The translations under genes and the position numbers were made by a program. From positions 248,001 to 312,000 of the forward strand of contig CAVPYY010000006.1 in NCBI GenBank assembly GCA_963710135.1: a stretch of DNA of 64,000 nt. Reading direction: 5' to 3'. Position 1 is the stretch's first letter. Each line of letters opens with the position of its first letter. The DNA comes from SG8-30 sp963710135. Lineage in GTDB: Bacteria; Pseudomonadota; Gammaproteobacteria; Steroidobacterales; Steroidobacteraceae. Of this stretch, positions 55,394-64,000 are shown in pieces. The notes under the pieces are model-generated. The model had not been told where the DNA came from and searched no databases. It saw nothing but the letters and a program-made list of their open reading frames with translations.

Positions 55394-56908
55394 TTACAGC
55401 TTCGAGGTCAGCATCTGCTGCACCAGCAGTTCGATGGTTGGCCGCATGACCTCGAGCAGCGGCGCCGGCCACAGGCCGAGCAGCAGCACGGATACCGCCA
55501 GCACCGACAGCACGGCGAACTCGCGGCGGTTGACGTCCTTGAGCGATGCGACACCGTCGTTGCCGACGTCGCCCCAGACCACCCTCTTGACCAGCCACAG
55601 CGTATAGGCCGCGCCGAGTATCAGCGTGGTCGCCGCGACGAAGGCGTACCAGAAGTTCGCCTTGAAGCTCGCGATGATCACCAGGAACTCGCCGACGAAC
55701 CCGGAAGTGCCCGGCAGCCCGGCATTGGCCATGGCAAACAGGACCATGAAGAAGGCGAATATGGGCATCGTGTTCACGACACCGCCATAGTCGTCGATGT
55801 CGCGGGTGTGCAGGCGGTCGTAGAGGACGCCGACACAGAGGAACAGCGCCCCGGACACGAGCCCGTGGGAAATCATCTGGATCATGGCGCCGTCGAGCCC
55901 CATGCCTGCGCCGCTGATCGACCCGGTCGCGCGGACGATGCCGAAGGCGAGGAAGCAGCCGAGCGTGACGAACCCCATGTGGGCGATCGACGAGTACGCG
56001 ATCAGCTTCTTCATGTCCTGCTGCACCAGCGCGACGAACCCGATGTAGGCGATCGCGATCAGCGACAGGCCGATGATCAGCCAGTCCAGCTCGCGACTGG
56101 CATCGGGCGTGATCGGCAGGCTGAATCGCAGGAAGCCGTAGCCGCCCATCTTCAGCATGATCGCGGCCAGCACCACGGATCCCCCGGTCGGCGCCTCGAC
56201 GTGGGCGTCGGGCAGCCAGGTGTGCACCGGCCACATCGGGATCTTGACGGCGAACGCGGCGAAGAACGCCAGGAAGATCAGGATCTGCTCGGTGTGACCG
56301 AGCGGCATGAGCTGCATCGCCGCGATTTCGTAGGTGCCGGACTGCAGGTACATGTAGATCAGTGCGACCAGCATGAACACGGAGCCGAGAAAGGTGTAGA
56401 GGAAGAACTTCACTGTCGCGTAGACGCGACGCGTGCCGCCCCAGATCCCGATGATGATGAACATCGGAATCAGCATCGCCTCCCAGAACACGTAGAACAG
56501 CAGCCCGTCGAGCGCCGAGAACACGCCGATCATCACGCCTTCCATGATGAGGAAGGCGGCAAAGTACTGCGCCGGCTTCTTCTCGATGGTCGTCCAGGCG
56601 GCCAGCACCACCAGCGGCGTAATGAAGGTCGTCAGCAGCACCAGCGGCATGGCGATGCCGTCGACGCCGAGGTGATACCAGGCGTTGAGGTTGAGGATCC
56701 AGGGTGCCCGCTCCACGAACTGCATGGACGCGGTCGAGGTGTCGAAACCGGTCCACAGCGGCACGCTGAACGCAAAGGCCGCGACCGCCGTGGCCAGCGC
56801 GACCCAGCGGGCCAGCGCCGCCCGGCGCTCGCCCAGCGCCAGCACCGCGACCCCGCCGAGGATGGGCAGCCAGATGAGCGTACTCAGCAAGGGGAAGCCC
56901 GCCGGCAT
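55394..56908 (-). CDS. nuoM: NuoM, NADH-quinone oxidoreductase subunit M
   Basis: The 504-aa antiporter-like proton pump subunit has FWEAMLIPMFIIIGIWGGTR with the conserved Glu, KIPMWPVHTWLPDAHVEAPT with the Lys and KKLIAYSSIAHMGFVTLGCF. ATG 56908 is directly after the nuoL stop at 56910 (TGACATG). The frame is intact. Confidence 0.96.
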   Translation of the reverse strand: MPAGFPLLSTLIWLPILGGVAVLALGERRAALARWVALATAVAAFAFSVPLWTGFDTSTASMQFVERAPWILNLNAWYHLGVDGIAMPLVLLTTFITPLVVLAAWTTIEKKPAQYFAAFLIMEGVMIGVFSALDGLLFYVFWEAMLIPMFIIIGIWGGTRRVYATVKFFLYTFLGSVFMLVALIYMYLQSGTYEIAAMQLMPLGHTEQILIFLAFFAAFAVKIPMWPVHTWLPDAHVEAPTGGSVVLAAIMLKMGGYGFLRFSLPITPDASRELDWLIIGLSLIAIAYIGFVALVQQDMKKLIAYSSIAHMGFVTLGCFLAFGIVRATGSISGAGMGLDGAMIQMISHGLVSGALFLCVGVLYDRLHTRDIDDYGGVVNTMPIFAFFMVLFAMANAGLPGTSGFVGEFLVIIASFKANFWYAFVAATTLILGAAYTLWLVKRVVWGDVGNDGVASLKDVNRREFAVLSVLAVSVLLLGLWPAPLLEVMRPTIELLVQQMLTSKL

Positions 56909-56909
56909 G

Positions 56910-58874
56910 TCAGGCTCCCCTCAGCAGCAACCAGCCCAGCATCAGCGATAGCCCGATGATCATGGCGAAGGCGTAGTGGTAGAGATAGCCCGTCTGGGCC
57001 TGGCGCATCACGCCGGACAGCATGCCGATCACTCGTGCCGAACCGTTCACCAGCGCGCCATCGATCACCTGCTGATCGCCCCGCTTCCACAAGCCGCTGC
57101 CGATCGCGCGCACGCCGACCGCCACCACGTTCTCGTTGAACCAGTCGAAGTAGTACTTGTTTTCCAGCAGCCGATGCAGCTTGAAGAAGCGTGCCTGCAG
57201 CATGTCCGGAATGTCGGGACGCTTCAGGTACAGGAACCAGGCCGTGAGCACCCCGGCGGCCGCCAGATAGAGCGCCGGCGAGCCGAGCGCGTGGGCCACG
57301 AACTGACCGGGACCGTGGAACTCCTCCCCCAGCCGCGCCAGCGGGCCCTCGGCACCCTGCTGGATCGAGCCGGCGAAGAACTCGCCGAACACGACGGGCC
57401 CGACGGTGAACCAGCCGATCACGACCGAAGGGATGGCCAGGGCAACGAGCGGCACCGTGACGACCCAGGGACTCTCGTGCAGGTGCTCGCGGGTGTGCTC
57501 GTCCATCCGCTCCTTGCCATGGAAGGTCAGGAACAGCAACCGGAAGCTGTACAACGCCGTGACGAACACGCCGAGGAGCACGCACCAGTACGCATAGCCG
57601 GCGCCCTCGACCCGCGAGCCGTGTACGGCCTCGATGATGATGTCCTTGGAGAAGAAGCCAGACATCCCGGGGAAGCCGATCAGCGCGAGCGAGCCCAGCA
57701 CGCAGGTCACATAGGTGACGGGCAGGTATTTCCGCAGGCCACCCATCTTGCGCATGTCCTGCTCGTGGTGCATGGCGATGATGACCGAGCCGGCCGCCAG
57801 GAACAGCAGCGCCTTGAAGAACGCGTGGGTCATGAGGTGGAACACGCCCGCCGCGTAGGCGCCAGCCCCCAGCGCCACCGTCATGTAGCCGAGCTGCGAC
57901 AACGTCGAGTAGGCCACGACGCGCTTGATGTCGTTGTTGACCAGGCCCAGCAGGCCCATGAACAGCGCGGTCGTGGCGCCGATCACGATGATGAAAGACA
58001 GCGCCGCCTGCGACAGCTCGAACACCGGCGACAGCCGCGCCACCATGAAGATCCCGGCGGTGACCATGGTGGCCGCATGGATCAGCGCGGAAATCGGCGT
58101 CGGGCCCTCCATCGAGTCCGGCAGCCACACGTGCAGCGGCACCTGCGCGGACTTGCCCATCGCGCCGATGAACAACAGGATGCAGATGATGGTGATGGCC
58201 TTGGTGGGCTCGCCGGGCGTCAGATAGATGTTCTGGCCCACGATCAGGTCAGTGCGCGCGAACGCCTCGGCGTAGTCCAGCGTCCCGGTATAGAACACGA
58301 TGCCGGCGATGCCGAGCACGAAGCCGAAGTCCCCGATCCGGTTGACCACGAAGGCCTTCAGGTTGGCGAAAATCGCGGTCGGCTTCTTGTACCAGAAGCC
58401 GATCAGCAGGTAGGACACGAGCCCGACCGCCTCCCAGCCGAAGAACAGCTGCATGAAGTTGTTCGACATCACCAGCATCAGCATGGCGAATGTGAACAGC
58501 GAGATGTAGGCGAAGAACCGGTTGTAGCCGGGATCTTCGTGCATGTACCCGATGGTGTACACGTGGACCATCAACGACACGAATGTCACCACGGTCATCA
58601 TCAACGCGGACAGGTTGTCGATCAGGAAGCCGACCTCGATCTGCATGCCGTCGCTGATGCCCCAGACGTACACCGTGCCGTTGAACACGGCCATGCCGTC
58701 CACCACCAGCAGCTTCAGCACCCAGGCGGAGAGCACGAACGACAGCGCGACGCCCGCGATGCACAGGGTGTGGGACACGGCGCGCCCGAGGAAGCGGCCG
58801 CCGAATCCGGCCAGCAGCGCCGCGACCAGCGGAGCCAGCACGATTGCGATGTAGACCTGCTCCATCGACATCAT
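56910..58874 (-). CDS. nuoL: NuoL, NADH-quinone oxidoreductase subunit L
   Basis: The protein has 654 aa. It is the distal proton-pumping subunit with the long lateral C-terminal helix. Motifs are NNFMQLFFGWEAVGLVSYLL, KSAQVPLHVWLPDSMEGPTP and IKRVVAYSTLSQLGYMTVAL. The ATG at 58874 overlaps the nuoK stop (TGATG); the ATGs at 58871 and 58865 are also possible, and the much longer frame upstream is shadow. The frame is intact. Confidence 0.96.
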   Translation of the reverse strand: MMSMEQVYIAIVLAPLVAALLAGFGGRFLGRAVSHTLCIAGVALSFVLSAWVLKLLVVDGMAVFNGTVYVWGISDGMQIEVGFLIDNLSALMMTVVTFVSLMVHVYTIGYMHEDPGYNRFFAYISLFTFAMLMLVMSNNFMQLFFGWEAVGLVSYLLIGFWYKKPTAIFANLKAFVVNRIGDFGFVLGIAGIVFYTGTLDYAEAFARTDLIVGQNIYLTPGEPTKAITIICILLFIGAMGKSAQVPLHVWLPDSMEGPTPISALIHAATMVTAGIFMVARLSPVFELSQAALSFIIVIGATTALFMGLLGLVNNDIKRVVAYSTLSQLGYMTVALGAGAYAAGVFHLMTHAFFKALLFLAAGSVIIAMHHEQDMRKMGGLRKYLPVTYVTCVLGSLALIGFPGMSGFFSKDIIIEAVHGSRVEGAGYAYWCVLLGVFVTALYSFRLLFLTFHGKERMDEHTREHLHESPWVVTVPLVALAIPSVVIGWFTVGPVVFGEFFAGSIQQGAEGPLARLGEEFHGPGQFVAHALGSPALYLAAAGVLTAWFLYLKRPDIPDMLQARFFKLHRLLENKYYFDWFNENVVAVGVRAIGSGLWKRGDQQVIDGALVNGSARVIGMLSGVMRQAQTGYLYHYAFAMIIGLSLMLGWLLLRGA

Positions 58875-59179
58875 CAACCCTTCATGGTGTCGAGTTCCTC
58901 GACATTGATGCTGCGCCGCTCGCGGAACAGCACGACCAGTATCGCCAGACCTATGGCGGCCTCCGCGGCCGCCACCGTCAGGATGAAGAACACGAAGATC
59001 TGCCCGTCGAGGTTGCCGAGGAAGCGCGAGAACGCCACGAAGTTGAAGTTCACCGCCAGCAGCATCAGCTCGATGCACATCAGCAGCAGGATCACGTTCT
59101 TGCGGTTGAGAAAGATCCCGGCCACCGCGATGGCGAACAGGATGCCCGCCAGGAAGAGATAGTGGGACAGCGTGATCAT
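58874..59179 (-). CDS. nuoK: NuoK, NADH-quinone oxidoreductase subunit K
   Basis: The 101-aa protein has three membrane helices and the conserved glutamates in LLLMCIELMLLAVNFNFVAF and AAAEAAIGLAILVVLFRER, part of the proton path at the hydrophilic axis. It overlaps nuoJ by 4 nt upstream and nuoL by 1 nt downstream. Confidence 0.96.
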   Translation of the reverse strand: MITLSHYLFLAGILFAIAVAGIFLNRKNVILLLMCIELMLLAVNFNFVAFSRFLGNLDGQIFVFFILTVAAAEAAIGLAILVVLFRERRSINVEELDTMKG

Positions 59180-59778
59180 GGCTCGCGCTCCGCGTCCATC
59201 TTCACCAGCCGCACGCGGTCCTCACGGCGCACCGCGACCTGCCGGCCGACGTCCTGGCTCTTCAGTCCCGGGCGCTTGCGCATGGTCAGGGTGATCGCCG
59301 CCACGATGGCGATCAGCAGGACCACGGCGGCGAGCTGGAAGGGGTACACGTACTGCGTGTAGAGCACCGCGCCGACGGCCTCGGTATTGCTGTAGCCCTC
59401 CGGCAGCGGGGCCGTGCCGCCGGTGACATCGAGGCCGGCGCGCTTCACCCACAAGACGTAGTAGAACTCGATCACCATGATCAGCGCGACCAGCACCCCG
59501 AGCGGCGCGTGACGGGCAAAGCCCTCGCGCAGTTTCGCGATGTTGATGTCCAGCATCATCACCACGAACAGGAACAGCACCATCACCGCGCCCACGTAGA
59601 CCAGCACCAGCACGATCGCCAGGAACTCCGCCTCGATGAGCAGCCAGAGCACCGCGCTGTTGAAGAAGCACAGCACCAGGAACAGCACCGAATGCACCGG
59701 ATTGCGTGAGGTGATCACGCCGATGGCGGCCCCCACCAGCACGGTGGCGAAGGCGTAGAAGAGGATCTCTATCAGCAC
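59176..59778 (-). CDS. nuoJ: NuoJ, NADH-quinone oxidoreductase subunit J
   Basis: The 200-aa protein has five membrane helices. The GTG start at 59778 (LIEILFYAFATVLVGAA) is chosen; the longer frame continues through nuoI out of register. The pi-bulge helix region is AIVLVLVYVGAVMVLFLFVV. It lies 8 nt after the nuoI stop. Confidence 0.94.
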   Translation of the reverse strand: MLIEILFYAFATVLVGAAIGVITSRNPVHSVLFLVLCFFNSAVLWLLIEAEFLAIVLVLVYVGAVMVLFLFVVMMLDINIAKLREGFARHAPLGVLVALIMVIEFYYVLWVKRAGLDVTGGTAPLPEGYSNTEAVGAVLYTQYVYPFQLAAVVLLIAIVAAITLTMRKRPGLKSQDVGRQVAVRREDRVRLVKMDAEREP

Positions 59779-59786
59779 CGTAACCC

Positions 59787-60275
59787 CTAGCGATAGCGCG
59801 AATCGGCAGTTCGATCGGCCGCTATCATCTCCTCGTAGCGCTCGCCGATGGCGAGCAACTTGTCTTTTGTCATGATGTTCTCGCCGCGGTTCTCCATGTG
59901 GTACTCGTGTATGCGAGTTTCCACGATGGCGTCCACCGGGCAGGCTTCCTCGCAGAAGCCGCAGTAAATGCACTTGAACAGGTCGATGTCGTAGCGGGTG
60001 GTGCGGCGCGTGCCGTCGTCGCCGACATCCGAATCGATGGTGATCGCGAGCGCCGGGCACACCGCCTCGCACAGCTTGCAGGCGATGCAGCGCTCCTGGC
60101 CGTTCGGGTAGCGGCGCAGCGCATGCAGTCCGCGAAACCGTGGCGACTGCGGCGCCTTCTCCTCCGGATAGCGGATGGTCACCTTGCGGGCGAAGAACTG
60201 CCGGATGGTCACCGACATCCCGACCAGCAATTCGGTCAGGAAGAAAGTCTTCAGCAGACTGCGGATGTTTGCCAT
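59787..60275 (-). CDS. nuoI: NuoI, NADH-quinone oxidoreductase subunit I
   Basis: The 162-aa peripheral arm subunit carries two 4Fe-4S clusters (N6a/N6b). The two CxxCxxCxxxCP motifs are CIACKLCEAVCPALAI and CIYCGFCEEACPVDAI, each cysteine in place. It links NuoG/B clusters to quinone. The frame is intact. Confidence 0.97.
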   Translation of the reverse strand: MANIRSLLKTFFLTELLVGMSVTIRQFFARKVTIRYPEEKAPQSPRFRGLHALRRYPNGQERCIACKLCEAVCPALAITIDSDVGDDGTRRTTRYDIDLFKCIYCGFCEEACPVDAIVETRIHEYHMENRGENIMTKDKLLAIGERYEEMIAADRTADSRYR

Positions 60276-60284
60276 GTCAGCGCC

Positions 60285-61361
60285 TCAGTCCGCCCACGGC
60301 CCGACCTTGAACCACACCATCACGCCCTCGACCGCTATCCAGACGAGCGTGATCGGAATCAGCACCTTCCAGCCGAGCCGCATGATCTGGTCGTAGCGGT
60401 AGCGCGGGAAGGTCGCGCGGATCCACAGGAACAGGAACAGGAAGAAGCCGATCTTGAGGAACAACCAGAAGAACGACGGCTCGGCCAGGAAAGTGCCCCC
60501 GACCAGTGGATAACCCTCGAAAGGCGACAGCCAGCCGCCCAGGAACAATATCGCTGCAAGCGCCGAGATCAGGATCATGTTGGCGTATTCGGGCAGCGCG
60601 AACAGCGTGGCGAACGCCGCGCCCGAATACTCGACGTGGAACCCGGCGACGATCTCCGACTCGCCCTCGGCGACGTCGAACGGCGCGCGGTTGGTCTCGG
60701 CAACGCCCGAAATGCAGTACACGATGAACAGCGGGAACAGCCAGAACCAGTGCCAGGCCAGTGCCCCGCCCTGCTGAGAGCGGACGATGTCGCCGAGGTT
60801 CAGGCTGCCGGCCGCCATGAGCACGCCCACCAGCGCGAAGCCCATGGCGATCTCGTAGGCGACGATCTGCGCGGCGGAACGCATCGCGCCGAGGAACGCA
60901 TACTTCGAGTTGGACGCCCAGCCCGCCAGGATGACGCCGTAGACGCCGAGCGAGGTCAGCGCCAGCACGTACAGCAGTCCCGCGTTGATGTCGGCCAGCA
61001 CGAAATCGGGCGAGAACGGAATGACCGCCCAGGCGGCCAGCGCCGGCACCAGCACGATCAGCGGGGCGATCAGGAACAACTTCTTGTCGGCACTCGCCGG
61101 CATGATCATCTCCTTCATCAGGAGCTTGAACACGTCGGCGAACGGTTGGGCCAGACCGCGCAGGAACGGCAGGCCGAAGAAAGACACCCGGTTGGGGCCG
61201 AGCCGCAGCTGCATGTAGCCGATGACCTTGCGCTCGGCCAGCGTCAGCATGGCGACGCAGACCACCACGGTGAGCATGATCCCCACTACCTGCGCAGTCG
61301 TCAGCAGGGCGGTCTGGGTGCCCGGGGACAGCGCGGTCCAGAAACTGGCGAGAGATTCCAT
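60285..61361 (-). CDS. nuoH: NuoH, NADH-quinone oxidoreductase subunit H
   Basis: The 358-aa membrane subunit next to the quinone chamber has eight helices. Motifs are LAERKVIGYMQLRLGPNRVS, ETNRAPFDVAEGESEIVAGF (E-loop) and FLFLWIRATFPRYRYDQIMR. The start is ATG 61361, 15 nt after nuoG. The frame is intact. Confidence 0.97.
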   Translation of the reverse strand: MESLASFWTALSPGTQTALLTTAQVVGIMLTVVVCVAMLTLAERKVIGYMQLRLGPNRVSFFGLPFLRGLAQPFADVFKLLMKEMIMPASADKKLFLIAPLIVLVPALAAWAVIPFSPDFVLADINAGLLYVLALTSLGVYGVILAGWASNSKYAFLGAMRSAAQIVAYEIAMGFALVGVLMAAGSLNLGDIVRSQQGGALAWHWFWLFPLFIVYCISGVAETNRAPFDVAEGESEIVAGFHVEYSGAAFATLFALPEYANMILISALAAILFLGGWLSPFEGYPLVGGTFLAEPSFFWLFLKIGFFLFLFLWIRATFPRYRYDQIMRLGWKVLIPITLVWIAVEGVMVWFKVGPWAD

Positions 61362-61376
61362 TGCCTTGCGCCAGCC

Positions 61377-63551
61377 TCAGTAGTTCGCGACCGGACGTTG
61401 GGCCAGCGGCGTGCGCTGCAGGGCCGGCGAGCGCCGCACGATCGGATCGCCGCCGTACATCGGTACGTCCGCGACCCGACCCGTCGCGTCGGGCTGGATC
61501 TCCCGGGTGGGCGGCGTCGCTGCTGGGTGCGCCTGCCCGGGCAGCGCCCTGAGCTCGTCGCGCACCTGCTCGGCGGAGTCGTAGTCGAAGCCCTCCACGT
61601 CCAGCACGTTGCCGAGCACGCGCAGGACCTTCCAGCCCGGCCGCGCTTCCCCGAGTGGCTTGATGCAGCCGGCGTGGCTTTGCCAGCGGCCTTCGACGTT
61701 GACGAACGTCCCGGCCGTTTCCACGTAGGTGCCGACCGGCAGCAGCACGTCGGCCACTGCCCGCAGCTCGTCGGTGACGAACGGGGTGAGCGCGATGACC
61801 GTCGCCGCCTCGAGCGCCGCGCGGCTGCCCGGATGCGCGAGGTCCAACGCAGGATCGATGCCGCCAAACAGCACATAGCCCGCGCGGGGGGTGTCGAACA
61901 TCGCCCGGGCATCGAGACCGGCCGGAGTCGCGGCTCTGCCACCCGCCAGGCGGTGCGGCAGTGCCCCGGCGATGGCGGCGCCGACCGCATTGCCACCGTC
62001 CGGCAAGTACCCGAGGGTTGCCCCAGTGAGCTCGGCCAGTGCCACGGCCGCCGCCCGCAGGTCGGCGAACGCCGAGTGACGGAACGCGAGCCCGCCAAGC
62101 AGCACCGCTCGCCGGCCCTCTCCGCCGAGCGAGGCGACCACCGCGCGATGCGCCGCGGTCACCTCGGCGCCCGCGACCAGTCGCGAGAGGTGCGCCGGAA
62201 CGGGCTTGCCGGCGGCGTCGGCGGCGGCCTGGATCAGCCCGGCCAGCTCCGCCGGCATGCCCGCCGCGGTCACTGTGAGGTCCTCAAGGACCGGGAACAA
62301 CACCGGGAAGGCCGCGGGATTCAGGAAGCTGACCTGCGCGCCGTGGCGGGTGGCGGCCATCCGCACCCGGTGCGCCAGGATCGGCGCCTCCTCGCGCAGG
62401 TGGCTGCCGACGACCAGCAGCGCCTTGACCGACGCCAGCTCCTCGATGGACATGCCGAGCCCCGGATACGGCGGATCCGCCGACGCGTCACGGAAATCGA
62501 CCTGGCGCAAGCGGCTGTCGACGTTGCCGGAGCCGAGGCCGCGCGCCAGGCGGCCCAGCAGATAGAGCTCCTCGGTGGTGGCGATCGGTGCCGCGAGGAA
62601 CCCGAGCGCCGCGGCGCCCCGCGTGGCGACGACGTCCCGCAGGCCCTGGGCCGCCGCCGTGAGCGCGGTCTCCCAGTCCACCGTGCGCCACTCGCCCCCT
62701 TCACGGACCATGGGCTTCTCGAGGCGGTCGTCGGCGTAGATCCCTTCGTAGGAAAAGCGATCGCGATCGGCGATCCAGGTCTCGTTGATGGCCTCGTTGT
62801 CGCGCGGCACGATGCGCAGCAGGCGGCCGCGCAGCACGTGCGCGCTGACGTTGGTGCCAACCGGATCGTGCGGTGACACCAGCGGATGCGTGGTCATTTC
62901 CCAGGAGCGCGCGCGATGCCGGAACGGCTTGGAATTCAGCGCCCCGACCGGGCACAGGTCGATGACGTTGCCGGACAGCTCGTGCTGCACCGTGCGTTCG
63001 ACCCAGGTACCGATCTCCATGTGCTCGCCGCGTCCGGTGGTGCCCAGTTCCTGCATGCCGGCGATCTCCGCCGTGAAGCGCACGCAGCGGGTGCAGTGGA
63101 TGCAGCGCGTCATGTCGGTGGAGATGAGCGGCCCGAGGTCCTTGTCCTTGACGACGCGCTTGCGCTCGTCGAAACGCGACACCGAGCTGCCGAAGCCCTG
63201 CGCCAGGTCCTGCAGTTCGCACTCGCCGCCCTGGTCGCAGATCGGGCAATCGAGCGGGTGGTTGATGAGCAGGAATTCCATGGTCGCCTTCTGCGCGGCG
63301 ATCGCCCGCGGCGAGCGCGTGAAGACCTTCATGCCCTCCGAGACCGGCGTGGCGCAGGCCGGCAACGGCTTCGGCGCCTTCTCGACCTCGACCAGGCACA
63401 TGCGGCAGTTCGCCGCGACGGACAGCTTGTCGTGATAGCAGAAACGCGGGATGTAGATGCCCGCCTCGTCCGTCACCTGGATGAGCATGGCCCCCTTGCG
63501 CGCGCGCAGGGTCTTGCCGTCGACCTCGATGTTGACCAGATCGTCGCTCAT
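61377..63551 (-). CDS. nuoG: NuoG, NADH-quinone oxidoreductase subunit G
   Basis: The protein has 724 aa. The N-terminal ferredoxin domain binds a 2Fe-2S cluster (CYHDKLSVAANCRMC ... PACATPV). It is followed by the His-Cys3 cluster N5 (HPLDCPICDQGGECELQD), cluster N4 and N6-type cysteines (RCIHCTRCVRF, VIDLCPVGAL) and a degenerate molybdopterin-oxidoreductase domain. ATG 63551 (MSDDLVNIEVDGKTLRARKG) overlaps the nuoF stop by 4 nt. The extra N7 cysteines are not obvious. The frame is intact. Confidence 0.96.
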   Translation of the reverse strand: MSDDLVNIEVDGKTLRARKGAMLIQVTDEAGIYIPRFCYHDKLSVAANCRMCLVEVEKAPKPLPACATPVSEGMKVFTRSPRAIAAQKATMEFLLINHPLDCPICDQGGECELQDLAQGFGSSVSRFDERKRVVKDKDLGPLISTDMTRCIHCTRCVRFTAEIAGMQELGTTGRGEHMEIGTWVERTVQHELSGNVIDLCPVGALNSKPFRHRARSWEMTTHPLVSPHDPVGTNVSAHVLRGRLLRIVPRDNEAINETWIADRDRFSYEGIYADDRLEKPMVREGGEWRTVDWETALTAAAQGLRDVVATRGAAALGFLAAPIATTEELYLLGRLARGLGSGNVDSRLRQVDFRDASADPPYPGLGMSIEELASVKALLVVGSHLREEAPILAHRVRMAATRHGAQVSFLNPAAFPVLFPVLEDLTVTAAGMPAELAGLIQAAADAAGKPVPAHLSRLVAGAEVTAAHRAVVASLGGEGRRAVLLGGLAFRHSAFADLRAAAVALAELTGATLGYLPDGGNAVGAAIAGALPHRLAGGRAATPAGLDARAMFDTPRAGYVLFGGIDPALDLAHPGSRAALEAATVIALTPFVTDELRAVADVLLPVGTYVETAGTFVNVEGRWQSHAGCIKPLGEARPGWKVLRVLGNVLDVEGFDYDSAEQVRDELRALPGQAHPAATPPTREIQPDATGRVADVPMYGGDPIVRRSPALQRTPLAQRPVANY

Positions 63552-64000
63552 GCTGCCTGGGCCCGTGGATCGACGATGCTGCGACCGCCATTCGCGATCA
63601 TGTACTCGAACTCGTGGCGGAAACGGCGCACGAAGCTCTGCACCGGCCAGGCCGAGGCGTCGCCCAGCGCGCAGATGGTATGTCCTTCGATCTGGTTGGC
63701 GACCCCGACCAGCAGGTCGATGTCCTCGATGCGCCCTTCCCCGGCGAGAATCCGGCGCACCACGCGATTCATCCAGCCCGTTCCTTCGCGGCAGGGCGTG
63801 CACTGGCCGCAGGACTCGGCCATGTAGAAACGGGAGATGCGCTCCAGCACGCGGACCATGCAGGTGGTCTCGTCCATGACGATGACGGCGGCGGAGCCGA
63901 CCGCCGAACCCGCCTTGCGCAGCGCGTCGTAGTCCATCGTGCAGTCGATGATGGCCTCGGCCGGCAGCACCGGCACCGAGGAGCCACCGGGAATGACCGC
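63548..64000 (-). CDS. nuoF: NuoF, NADH-quinone oxidoreductase subunit F (C-terminal part)
   Basis: This is the C-terminal 150 residues of the FMN/NADH-binding subunit; the gene runs off the right edge. The N3 4Fe-4S ligands are in SCGQCTPCREGTGWMNRVVR, and the fourth cysteine in EGHTICALGDASAWPVQSF. It reads into nuoG with ATGA overlap, consistent with an intact nuoA-N operon continuing to the right. Confidence 0.95.
   Translation of the reverse strand, partial: AVIPGGSSVPVLPAEAIIDCTMDYDALRKAGSAVGSAAVIVMDETTCMVRVLERISRFYMAESCGQCTPCREGTGWMNRVVRRILAGEGRIEDIDLLVGVANQIEGHTICALGDASAWPVQSFVRRFRHEFEYMIANGGRSIVDPRAQAA

Noticed and set aside
54443..62876. Three very long plus-strand frames (838, 728 and 992 aa) opposite nuoN-G.
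   Set aside because: They are His/Asp/Gln/Arg-rich shadows of the nuo genes; every nuo subunit on the minus strand has its catalytic motifs.
1..64000. CRISPR arrays, insertion sequences, integrases or attachment sites.
   Set aside because: I saw no regularly spaced repeats, transposase-like proteins or terminal inverted repeats; the window reads as stable chromosome.

Overview
The window is high in G+C and carries most of the photosynthesis gene cluster (PGC) of a purple phototrophic bacterium, followed by peptide-use genes and a complete-looking run of nuoF-N. The gene order (bchNBHLM-lhaA-puhABC-acsF-puhE; crtEF-bchCXYZ-pufBALMC; bchID...crtIB with crtCD), a tetrahaem PufC, the oxygen-dependent cyclase AcsF, and an initiator tRNA next to nuoN suggest a gammaproteobacterium, probably an aerobic anoxygenic phototroph. 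That placement is an inference from gene order and family resemblance. No 16S rRNA is present.

Layout. 1-14.9 kb, plus strand: bchN (5' part outside the window), bchB, bchH, bchL, bchM, lhaA, puhA, puhB, puhC, acsF, puhE, dxs. They are packed with stop/start overlaps and make bacteriochlorophyll, assemble the reaction centre and supply isoprenoid precursor. 14.9-26.8 kb, minus strand: crtE, crtF, bchC, bchX, bchY, bchZ, pufB, pufA, pufL, pufM, pufC, ispH. This superoperon is read from a crtE/crtD intergenic promoter region and from a bchC promoter covered by two PpsR/CrtJ-type palindromes. 26.9-29.3 kb, plus: crtD, crtC. 29.3-36.4 kb, minus: bchI, bchD, bchJ, bchO, crtI, crtB and a 52-aa membrane protein too short for most gene callers. 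dxs and ispH, the first and last enzymes of the MEP pathway, sit tail to tail at the junction of the two PGC halves.

36.4-53.7 kb is general metabolism. It holds a DCC-family protein, a secreted S9 peptidase divergent from a TonB receptor, a DedA-like/small-export membrane protein, an acyltransferase, a CBS-domain protein, a small zinc-ribbon protein, a lipoprotein, a large S8 protease lipoprotein, a thioredoxin-domain lipoprotein, peptide deformylase, a YciI-like protein and a second S9 peptidase. 53.8-64 kb, minus: nuoF (partial), G, H, I, J, K, L, M, N and then an initiator tRNA-Met with its own promoter and terminator.

Reading frames are intact in 6-16 kb and in the whole nuo block. They are broken many times between about 16.3 and 29 kb, and less often in bchH, bchI/D, crtI, both the S9 peptidase at 37-39 kb and the TonB receptor, and the S8 protease. 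Where I resolved breaks base by base, nearly all are repaired by removing one G or C, and the protein on both sides of each break is good family sequence. I read these genes as real, with consensus insertions. True decay of the puf/bchXYZ/crt block is the alternative.
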